Part shown: positions 1-6,745 of the stretch, in pieces
Position numbering within the stretch: position 1 is the first letter of the stretch
Layout of the letters: each line of letters begins with the position of its first letter
Assembly: GCA_019635435.1 (NCBI GenBank)
Contig: JAHBZM010000001.1
Span: 2,790,001-2,854,000, forward strand
Origin: Ramlibacter sp.
Lineage (GTDB): Bacteria; Pseudomonadota; Gammaproteobacteria; Burkholderiales; Burkholderiaceae_C
Direction: 5' to 3'
DNA length: 64,000 nucleotides
The notes under the pieces: generated by a model
What the model saw: the letters and a program-made list of their open reading frames with translations, nothing else
Told to the model about the DNA's origin: nothing
Databases searched by the model: none
Made by a program: the position numbers and the translations under genes

Positions 1-1
1 C

Positions 2-1915
2 CTTGCACGGCAGTACAAGACCATTGGCATCGTCGGCGTGGTGCTGGCCGTGCTGATCGGCATCTTTCTGGACGGCAAGACGGCCATTGGCTTCGTGATC
101 GGCGCGGTGCTGTCGGGCGCCTGCGGCTTCATCGGCATGAACGTCTCGGTCCGCGCCAACGTGCGCACGGCCCAGGCCGCGACCAAGGGCATCGGCCCGG
201 CGCTGGACGTGGCCTTCCGCGGCGGCGCCATCACCGGCATGCTGGTGGTGGGCCTGGGGCTGCTGGGCGTGGCCGGCTTCTACTGGTTTCTCACGGGCGG
301 CACGCCCACGGGTGACGGCAAGGCGCTGGCCGCCATGCTCAACCCGCTGATCGGCTTTGCCTTTGGCTCGTCGCTGATCTCGATCTTCGCGCGGCTGGGC
401 GGCGGCATCTTCACCAAGGGCGCCGACGTGGGCGCCGACCTGGTGGGCAAGGTCGAAGCCGGCATCCCCGAGGACGACCCGCGCAACCCGGCCGTGATCG
501 CCGACAACGTGGGCGACAACGTGGGTGACTGCGCCGGCATGGCGGCCGACCTGTTCGAGACCTATGCCGTGACGCTGATCGCCACCATGGTGCTGGGCGC
601 CCTGCTGGTGGCCGCGGCCCCGGTCAATGCGGTGCTGTACCCGCTGGTGCTGGGCGCGGTGTCCATCGTGGCGTCCATCATCGGCTGCTTCTTCGTGCGG
701 GCCTCGCCGGGCATGAAGAACGTGATGCCGGCCCTGTACAAGGGCCTGGCGGTGGCCGGCGTGCTGTCGCTGATCGCCTTTTACTTCGTCACGACCTGGA
801 TCATTCCGGACAACGCCTTCGGTGGCACGGGCGCGCAGATGAAGCTGTTTGGCGCCTGCTTCGTGGGCCTGGCGCTCACGGCCGCGCTGGTCTGGATCAC
901 CGAGTTCTACACCGGCACCCAGTACTCGCCGGTGCAGCACATCGCGCAGGCCTCGACCACCGGCCACGGCACCAACATCATTGCCGGCCTGGGCGTGTCC
1001 ATGCGCTCCACGGCCTGGCCCGTGGTGTTTGTCTGCCTGGCCATCCTGGCGGCTTACAGCCTGGCCGGCCTGTACGGCATTGCCATCGCGGCCACCTCCA
1101 TGCTGAGCATGGCCGGCATCGTGGTGGCGCTGGACGCCTACGGCCCCATCACCGACAACGCCGGCGGCATTGCCGAGATGTCGGAGCTGCCCGCCAGCGT
1201 GCGCGACATCACCGACCCGCTGGACGCGGTGGGCAACACCACCAAGGCCGTGACCAAGGGCTACGCCATCGGCTCCGCCGGCCTGGCCGCGCTGGTGCTG
1301 TTTGCCGACTACACCCACAAGCTGGAGACCTATGGCCGCGCCATCACCTTTGACCTGTCTGACCCGATGGTGATCGTGGGCCTGTTCATCGGCGGGCTGA
1401 TCCCCTACCTGTTCGGTGCCATGGCGATGGAGGCCGTGGGCCGCGCCGCCGGTTCAGTGGTGGTGGAAGTGCGCCGCCAGTTCGCCGAGATCAAGGGCAT
1501 CATGGAAGGCACGGCCAAGCCCGAATACGGCGTGGCCGTGGACATGCTGACCAAGGCCGCGATCAAGGAAATGATGATCCCGTCGCTGCTGCCGGTGGTC
1601 GTGCCCATCGTGGTCGGCCTGGTGCTGGGCCCCAAGGCGCTGGGCGGCCTGCTGATGGGCACCATCGTGACCGGCCTGTTCGTGGCCATCTCCATGTGCA
1701 CCGGCGGCGGTGCCTGGGACAACGCCAAGAAGTACATCGAAGACGGCCACCACGGCGGCAAGGGTTCCGAGGCCCACAAGGCCGCCGTGACCGGCGACAC
1801 CGTGGGCGACCCCTACAAGGACACGGCCGGCCCCGCCATCAACCCGCTGATCAAGATCATCAACATCGTGGCGCTGCTGATCGTGCCGCTGGTGGTGAAG
1901 TTCCACGCGGGCTGA
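2..1915 (+). CDS. hppA: K+-independent proton-translocating pyrophosphatase, 5' end missing
   Basis: Membrane H+-pump that hydrolyses pyrophosphate in the cytoplasm and exports protons. The frame is open from base 2, so the true start lies before the window; the first GTG inside it (38) is only internal. The fragment (637 codons) is almost entirely hydrophobic helices. It carries the family signature GIPEDDPRNPAVIADNVGD followed by NVGDCAGMAADLFETY, which binds Mg-pyrophosphate, and a second acidic cluster DAYGPITDNAGGIAEM. The stretch GNTTKAVTKG has Lys where K+-dependent enzymes have Ala; in this family that Lys replaces the potassium ion, so the enzyme should be K+-independent. A strong terminator follows 16 bp after the stop. 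Identity is secure; only the N-terminus is unseen. Confidence 0.97.
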   Translation, partial: LARQYKTIGIVGVVLAVLIGIFLDGKTAIGFVIGAVLSGACGFIGMNVSVRANVRTAQAATKGIGPALDVAFRGGAITGMLVVGLGLLGVAGFYWFLTGGTPTGDGKALAAMLNPLIGFAFGSSLISIFARLGGGIFTKGADVGADLVGKVEAGIPEDDPRNPAVIADNVGDNVGDCAGMAADLFETYAVTLIATMVLGALLVAAAPVNAVLYPLVLGAVSIVASIIGCFFVRASPGMKNVMPALYKGLAVAGVLSLIAFYFVTTWIIPDNAFGGTGAQMKLFGACFVGLALTAALVWITEFYTGTQYSPVQHIAQASTTGHGTNIIAGLGVSMRSTAWPVVFVCLAILAAYSLAGLYGIAIAATSMLSMAGIVVALDAYGPITDNAGGIAEMSELPASVRDITDPLDAVGNTTKAVTKGYAIGSAGLAALVLFADYTHKLETYGRAITFDLSDPMVIVGLFIGGLIPYLFGAMAMEAVGRAAGSVVVEVRRQFAEIKGIMEGTAKPEYGVAVDMLTKAAIKEMMIPSLLPVVVPIVVGLVLGPKALGGLLMGTIVTGLFVAISMCTGGGAWDNAKKYIEDGHHGGKGSEAHKAAVTGDTVGDPYKDTAGPAINPLIKIINIVALLIVPLVVKFHAG

Positions 1916-1931
1916 GCCAGGCCTGCCCCAT

Positions 1932-1959
1932 AAAAAAGCCCGCTTCGGCGGGCTTTTTT
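1932..1959. terminator. Bidirectional intrinsic terminator between hppA and the acyl-CoA synthetase gene
   Basis: A6 GCCCGC-TTCG-GCGGGC T6: a six-base GC stem closed by a stable TTCG tetraloop, flanked by an A-run and a T-run so it works in both directions. It sits between two convergent genes. Confidence 0.95.
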
Positions 1960-1971
1960 GCGGGCGGGATT

Positions 1972-1988
1972 GCTACAGGATCAATAGC
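1972..1988. repeat. 17-bp dispersed inverted repeat, copy 1
   Basis: GCTAC-AGGATCA-ATAGC. One of nine copies in this window of a pattern GCTAY-N7-RNAGC with an A/T-rich centre. This copy lies in the gap between hppA and the acyl-CoA synthetase gene. Confidence 0.6.
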
Positions 1989-2024
1989 ACAAAGTGGCCG
2001 CCCCGCCTGGACTCCAGGCCTTTT

Positions 2025-3704
2025 TCATGCCCAGACCACGGGCCCCTTGGCAGCAAACCACTGGTCGACCTGCGGGCCGACGACCGCCTCGATGCGGTTG
2101 CGCTTGATCTTCATGGTGGGCGTGAGACAGCCGTTTTCGATGGACCAGGGCTCGCGCGCCACCACGATCATGCGCAGTTGCTCGTAGTCGGCCACGTTCT
2201 CGTTGACGCGCTTGAGCACGGCGGCCATCTGCTGCTCGAACTCGGCCCGGTAGGCCGGATCGGCCAGCTTGGGGCGCACCGCCTCGGCCGGCACCACCAT
2301 GGCGTAGGCCGCCTGCTGGCCCACGCCCGAGACCAGCGACAGCTCCAGCAGCGGGCACTCGTTGATCAGGTTTTCAATCGGCGCGGGCGCCACGTACTTG
2401 CCCTTGCCGGTCTTGAACAGTTCCTTCTTGCGGCCCGTGAGCTTGAGCTGCCCGCCGGGGCCCTCTTCGCCCAGGTCACCGGTGCGGAAGAAGCCGTCGG
2501 CGGTGAACGCCTCTTCGTCGAGCTCGGGCCGCTTGTAGTAGCCCACCAGGGTGCCCGGCGATTTGATCAGGATCTCGCCATCGTCCTCGATGCGGCGCTC
2601 CACACCGGGGAACGGAATGCCCACATAGCCCGGGTCCTTGAGCGCCTTGGTGGTGGTGTGCGAGAAGGCAAAGTCCTCGGTCATGCCGTAGCCCTCGACC
2701 AGGTGCAGGCCAAGCCGGCGGTACCAGGCAATCAGCGCGGGGGGAATGGGCGCCGAGCCGCTGCCGGCCTGGATCACCTCGTTCAGGCCCAGCTGCGTGA
2801 GCACCTTGCGCGCCACGATCTTGCCCAGGATGGGGATGGACAGCAGCCGGTCCAGCTTCTTCGCGGGCATCTTGGTGAACACGCCCTGCTGGAACTTGAG
2901 CCACAGCCGCGGCACCGAGATGAACACCGTGGGCCGCGCGCGCTGCAGGTCCTGCACAAAGGTGTCCAGCGACTCGGCAAAGAAGATGTGGCCACGCCCC
3001 AGCACAAAGCCCGCGCACTCGACCCAGGCGCGCTCGAAGATGTGTGCCAGCGGCAGGTAGGACAGCACGCGATAGGTGAAGCCCGCGCCCAGTTCCCTCT
3101 CCTGGTAAGCCACGATGCCTTCGCTGGCGCGCGTGACGCGCTCGAAGCTGTGCATCACGCCCTTGGGCGTGCCGGTGGAGCCCGAGGTGTACATGAGCAG
3201 TGCCAGGTCAGTCCCCGCACGCTCGGGCTTGCCGGCGATGGGCTCGTTGGCGCCCACGATGGCGTCCCAGGTGTCGTAGGGCGTGCTGGGCGACAGCGGC
3301 AGCGCGATGCAGGGCAGCCCCACCGGAATGCCCGGCTGCTGCTGCGCCCAACTGTCCAGCTTGCCCACGAACAGCAGGCTGGCCTCGCTGTGCTCGAGCA
3401 CGTACTTGACGGTCTCGGCCGATTCGGTGGGAAAGATCGCCACCGTGGTGCCGCCGGCCATCCAGATTGCCAGTTCGGCCATCAGGAAGTGCGCGGAATT
3501 CTTGGACAGGATGGCGATGCGCGCGCCGGGCGCAAAGCCCCGGCTCTTCAGGTGCGTCGCCATGCGGCGCGCCTGGTCCATCATCTGCTGCCAGGTGTAG
3601 TCGGTCACCTGGCCCCGGCCAATGGGCTGGGTCAGGCAGACCTGCTGGGCGCGGGCCGTCTCATGGTCGTAGACGTAGTCGAGTATCAGTTTGGGGTTGG
3701 GCAT
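2025..3704 (-). CDS. AMP-binding long-chain acyl-CoA synthetase
   Basis: 559-residue adenylate-forming enzyme that activates a carboxylic acid, probably a fatty acid, to acyl-CoA through an acyl-AMP. The P-loop-like A3 motif MYTSGSTGTPKG, the adenine-site motif EGYGMTED and the C-terminal hinge region RTGDLGE followed by TGRKKELFKTGKGKYV are all present. The layout (about 560 residues, insert before the C-terminal lid) is that of FadD15/long-chain synthetases rather than short acetyl-CoA synthetases. The ATG is preceded by AGGAAA. It lies 123 bp downstream of a TetR gene on the same strand, which is common for fatty-acid-responsive loci, but co-regulation is inference. Chain-length preference cannot be read. 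Confidence 0.9.
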   Translation of the reverse strand: MPNPKLILDYVYDHETARAQQVCLTQPIGRGQVTDYTWQQMMDQARRMATHLKSRGFAPGARIAILSKNSAHFLMAELAIWMAGGTTVAIFPTESAETVKYVLEHSEASLLFVGKLDSWAQQQPGIPVGLPCIALPLSPSTPYDTWDAIVGANEPIAGKPERAGTDLALLMYTSGSTGTPKGVMHSFERVTRASEGIVAYQERELGAGFTYRVLSYLPLAHIFERAWVECAGFVLGRGHIFFAESLDTFVQDLQRARPTVFISVPRLWLKFQQGVFTKMPAKKLDRLLSIPILGKIVARKVLTQLGLNEVIQAGSGSAPIPPALIAWYRRLGLHLVEGYGMTEDFAFSHTTTKALKDPGYVGIPFPGVERRIEDDGEILIKSPGTLVGYYKRPELDEEAFTADGFFRTGDLGEEGPGGQLKLTGRKKELFKTGKGKYVAPAPIENLINECPLLELSLVSGVGQQAAYAMVVPAEAVRPKLADPAYRAEFEQQMAAVLKRVNENVADYEQLRMIVVAREPWSIENGCLTPTMKIKRNRIEAVVGPQVDQWFAAKGPVVWA

Positions 3705-3827
3705 GCGGTTTCCTTGAAGTTCAAACGGCGCGCGAAGCCCAGGGCCGCGCGTCCTGCCGCCATGCTAGAGGCGGAATGTCTTCAGGGTTACCGGGGAAGC
3801 CCTGCCCCCGGCCAGGTCAGCCCCGGC

Positions 3828-4421
3828 TCAGGCCCGGTTGGTGACAGCCTTGACGAAGGCGCTGGCCGTGCCCACGGCGGCCAGGATCTCGTCGGGGCGC
3901 TCGCGTTCGATGGCCTGCAGCACCAGTTCATTGACGCCTCCCACCACGGCCATGGCCATCTGGGGGTCGATCTGCTGGCGCCCGCCCGCATTGACCACTT
4001 CAAGGATAAAACCAGCGATCTCGTTGTGGGTGCGCCGGCGCGCGGCCAGTCCGGTGGCGCCCAGGCCCAGGATTTCAATGAACAGGGTGCGCAACAGCAC
4101 CGGGTTTTGCGCCATGCTGCCCAGGTAGGCGGTCAGCGCCTGCTCGAGCTGGGCCTGCCAGTCGCGTTGCGGGTCGATCGAGCCGCGCAGCACGCGCAGC
4201 GTGTTGTGGCTGGTGGCCTCGTAAAGCGCCACCAGGCATTCGGCCTTGGTGTCGAAGTGCTCGTAGAAGGTGCGGCGCGACACCGAGGCCTCGCGCACCA
4301 CGTCGGCGATGGTGGTGTCGGCGTAGCCCTTTTTGGCCACGGCCTGGGCCATGCCCTCGAGCAGCCGGCTGCGGTGTTCGGAGGCGGTGGTCGTGCTTAC
4401 AGGGAAATCTGTCTCTGTCAT
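3828..4421 (-). CDS. TetR/AcrR-family transcriptional regulator
   Basis: 197-residue one-component repressor. Residues 15-65 form the TetR helix-turn-helix (TTIADVVREASVSRRTFYEHF, ending in the typical FYxHF), and the rest is the helical ligand domain. The frame continues upstream to 5018 antisense to the next gene, but the ATG at 4421 starts the recognisable N-terminus and is the real start. The gene is divergent from the hydrolase at 4527, and the 105-bp gap holds a perfect 18-bp palindrome and a second related dyad (separate entry), so it probably controls itself and its neighbour. The ligand is unknown; an acyl-CoA is plausible from the adjacent acyl-CoA synthetase. Confidence 0.88.
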   Translation of the reverse strand: MTETDFPVSTTTASEHRSRLLEGMAQAVAKKGYADTTIADVVREASVSRRTFYEHFDTKAECLVALYEATSHNTLRVLRGSIDPQRDWQAQLEQALTAYLGSMAQNPVLLRTLFIEILGLGATGLAARRRTHNEIAGFILEVVNAGGRQQIDPQMAMAVVGGVNELVLQAIERERPDEILAAVGTASAFVKAVTNRA

Positions 4422-4447
4422 GTCACCATTGTGCGGGTTTACAGCGC

Positions 4448-4509
4448 GATACTTGACAGTACCTGAAAGAATGTTGATGATGTTCTGGCTTTGGTACCAA
4501 TTGGTACCA
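4448..4509 (+). promoter_or_regulatory. Divergent promoter with TetR operator candidates
   Basis: TGGTACCAATTGGTACCA at 4492-4509 is a perfect 18-bp palindrome. A second dyad GATACT-TGAC-AGTACC at 4448-4463 shares the GGTAC/GTACC half-site and overlaps a consensus -35, TTGACA at 4453-4458; 17 bp on, GATGAT (4476-4481) is a plausible -10 for the plus-strand gene. The palindrome would then sit just after +1. Binding by the adjacent TetR protein is inferred from position and symmetry. Confidence 0.65.
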
Positions 4510-4526
4510 GCCTTCACCGGATTCCC

Positions 4527-5345
4527 ATGACCGATCTCGTTGTTCGCCGTTTGCTGATTGACCTGCAGGCCCCTTTTGAGCGCCACTGGTGCGGTGGCGA
4601 CGCGTTCCGCTCGGCGCTGTTCAACGCGCTGTCCATGAGCTTCCCCGTGGGGGAACAGTTCTTCATCGATTCCGTGCGCAACGGCCACAAGGCCTTGCCG
4701 CCCGACCTGCAGGACAAGTTCAGGGCCGAGGTGCAGGGCTTTGTGGGCCAGGAGGCCACCCACCGGCGCATCCACGCGCTGTTCAACGAGCACCTTGAAA
4801 AACAGGGCCTGGTCAATGACTGGGCGCCACGCGCCAAGGAGCGCCTGAAACTGCTCGAAGGCCTGGACCCGCGCCACCACGTGGCGATCACCGCCGCCAA
4901 TGAGCACTTCACGGCCATCCTGGCCGACTGGATGCTGCGCAACCACGATCTGCTGGACAGCAGCGAGGAGCGTCTGAAGACCCTGTGGCTGTGGCACAGC
5001 GCCGAGGAATCCGAGCACAAGAGCACGGCGTTCGACCTGTACCAGGCGCTGGGCGGCAACGACGAATGGCGCCTGAAGTGGTTCCGCCGCATCACCCTGG
5101 TGTTTCTTGGCGACACGCTGCGCCAGACAGTGGCAAACCTGCGCCGCGACGGCACGCTGTGGCGCTGGTCAACCTGGCAAAGCGCGGCCAGCTACCTGTT
5201 TGGCCGGCGCGGACTGATCCGCCAGACCTACCGGCCCTGGCGCGAATACAAGCGCGCCGGTTTCCATCCCAGCCAGCAGGACAGCCAGCGCTCGGTGGAC
5301 TGGCTGGCCGACAACCGCGGCCGCTATGCAGTGGTCGGCGCCTGA
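4527..5345 (+). CDS. Predicted metal-dependent hydrolase (PF10118-type)
   Basis: 272-residue soluble protein of the family annotated as predicted metal-dependent hydrolase. The conserved feature is a set of helix-borne metal ligands: EATHRRIH near residue 75, NEHFT near 120 and WHSAEESEHKSTAFD near 155, a pattern like that of ferritin-like di-iron or related metal proteins. The frame is open from 4491, but the ATG at 4527 gives the standard MTDLVVRR start. It is divergent from the TetR gene and converges with the Crp/Fnr gene, overlapping it by 22 bp. The reaction is not established for this family; the hydrolase label is a prediction. Confidence 0.75.
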   Translation: MTDLVVRRLLIDLQAPFERHWCGGDAFRSALFNALSMSFPVGEQFFIDSVRNGHKALPPDLQDKFRAEVQGFVGQEATHRRIHALFNEHLEKQGLVNDWAPRAKERLKLLEGLDPRHHVAITAANEHFTAILADWMLRNHDLLDSSEERLKTLWLWHSAEESEHKSTAFDLYQALGGNDEWRLKWFRRITLVFLGDTLRQTVANLRRDGTLWRWSTWQSAASYLFGRRGLIRQTYRPWREYKRAGFHPSQQDSQRSVDWLADNRGRYAVVGA

Positions 5346-6091
5346 CCGGCCAGCCGGCGCAGCGCCGGCAGATCAAGAATCTCCAGTTCCCCGCGGCCCA
5401 GCCGGACCACGCCACGCGCTTCCAGGTCCTTCAGCACCTGGTTCACCGTCTGGCGTGACACGGCCAGCATCATCGACAGCTGCTCCTGCGACACCGCGAT
5501 GGCGCGCCGGCTGACGCCCTGTGGCGCATCGCGCCGCACGCCATAGCCTCCGGCCATCAGCACCAGGCGCCGCGCGAGGCGCTGCGCCACGGGCAGCGAG
5601 GCCGCCTCTTCCAGCGCCACGAAGGCCAGGCGCAGCTTGTGGCTCATCAGCAGGCCCAGTTCGCGCCAGTGCGCTGGTTGCTGTGTGAGCAGTTGCGCCA
5701 GCGCGGGCTGCGGCACCTGCAGCACGGCGGCAGCCCCCTCGGCCACGGCGTCATGGGTGCGGGGCTCGCCGTCAAACAGCGAGACCTCGCCAAACCAGTG
5801 CGGCGGTTCCAGAAGGGTCAGCAGCACCTCGCGGCTGTCTTCCCCGGGCCCGCCAATGCCCGAGATGCGGATCGCGCCCTCCAGCACCGCGTAGAGGCCG
5901 CAGGGCGCGTCACCCCGGCGAAACAGCGCCTGTCCGGGTGCCAGCCGGCGCACCCGGGCCGGTGCCAGCAAGGCTTCGCGCAGCGCCGGCGAGAGCCCCG
6001 CAAACCAGGCCCCGCTGTCCAGCAGCGGCACCCAGTGGCGGGTTTCCGTGGACGGCGGCAGGGGTTCCGGTCGGGGATTGGATTCGGGCAT
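5324..6091 (-). CDS. Crp/Fnr-family transcriptional regulator
   Basis: 255-residue cyclic-nucleotide-binding-fold regulator. Residues about 30-150 form the beta-roll (FRRGDAPCGLYAVLEGAIRI, then FGEVSLFDGEPRTHDAVAEG, corresponding to the phosphate-binding cassette region), and residues about 180-240 the winged helix-turn-helix (VSQEQLSMMLAVSRQTVNQV). No Cys cluster of the Fnr type is seen, so it is not an Fe-S oxygen sensor. The start is the ATG at 6091. The upstream gap contains a textbook Crp-geometry inverted repeat, suggesting autoregulation and control of the divergent Mpo1-like gene. The effector is unknown. Confidence 0.9.
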   Translation of the reverse strand: MPESNPRPEPLPPSTETRHWVPLLDSGAWFAGLSPALREALLAPARVRRLAPGQALFRRGDAPCGLYAVLEGAIRISGIGGPGEDSREVLLTLLEPPHWFGEVSLFDGEPRTHDAVAEGAAAVLQVPQPALAQLLTQQPAHWRELGLLMSHKLRLAFVALEEAASLPVAQRLARRLVLMAGGYGVRRDAPQGVSRRAIAVSQEQLSMMLAVSRQTVNQVLKDLEARGVVRLGRGELEILDLPALRRLAGQAPTTA

Positions 6092-6115
6092 GGAAAAGAA
6101 GCAAACTGCGGGTTG

Positions 6116-6131
6116 TGTCGGGTACACGACA
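6116..6131. promoter_or_regulatory. Crp/Fnr-type operator candidate
   Basis: TGTCG-GGTACA-CGACA: two perfectly inverted 5-base half-sites separated by 6 bp, the exact geometry of Crp-family sites (TGTGA-N6-TCACA). It lies 25 bp upstream of the regulator's ATG and 57 bp upstream of the divergent gene. Assignment to this regulator is inference. Confidence 0.65.
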
Positions 6132-6187
6132 GACCCTGGCGCAAGCCCGCCAGAGAATTCTCGCCACACCAGAACCAGGAGACGCCC

Positions 6188-6712
6188 ATGAAAACCCTGA
6201 CCGACCAACTCGCGCAGTACGCGGCCTACCACCGCGACCCGCGCAACATCGCGACCCACTTCGTCGGCATCCCGATGATCGTGCTGGCCATTGCCACGCT
6301 GCTCTCGCGCCCCGCGGTGATGGCGGGCGGCCTGGCGCTCACACCGGCCCTGCTGCTGACCGCCGGCACGGTGATCTACTACCTGCGGCTCGAGCTGCGG
6401 ATGGGCCTGCTGATGGCCGTGCTGATGGCGCTGAACCTGTGGCTGGCCCAGTGGCTGGCCGCGCAGGCCACTTCGGTGTGGCTGACCTCGGGCGTGGCCC
6501 TGTTCGTGGTGGGCTGGGTGTTCCAGTTCGTCGGCCATTACTACGAGGGCAAGAAACCCGCGTTCGTGGACGACCTGGTGGGCCTGTTCATCGGCCCGCT
6601 GTTTGTGGTGGCCGAGGTCGTGTTTGCGCTGGGCCTGCGCGCCGACCTGCTGGGTGCCATCGAAGCCCGGGTGGGCCCGGTGCGCAAGCGCGACCTGCAC
6701 GCCGCGTCCTGA
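6188..6712 (+). CDS. Mpo1-like (DUF962) membrane protein
   Basis: 174-residue membrane protein of the Mpo1/YGL010w family. Yeast Mpo1 is a 2-hydroxy fatty acid dioxygenase in phytosphingosine alpha-oxidation; the bacterial role is not settled. Conserved parts are the N-terminal YAAYHRDPRNIATHFVGIP, with two putative metal-binding His, and the central FVGHYYEGKKPAFVDDLVGLFIGP with a third. Four hydrophobic segments lie between and after them. The ATG at 6188 has AGGAGA eight bases upstream. It is divergent from the Crp/Fnr regulator and is a natural target of the shared operator. Confidence 0.88.
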   Translation: MKTLTDQLAQYAAYHRDPRNIATHFVGIPMIVLAIATLLSRPAVMAGGLALTPALLLTAGTVIYYLRLELRMGLLMAVLMALNLWLAQWLAAQATSVWLTSGVALFVVGWVFQFVGHYYEGKKPAFVDDLVGLFIGPLFVVAEVVFALGLRADLLGAIEARVGPVRKRDLHAAS

Positions 6713-6745
6713 AGCGCAGGTCAGCCGGCAGGCCCGGCCGCGGGC

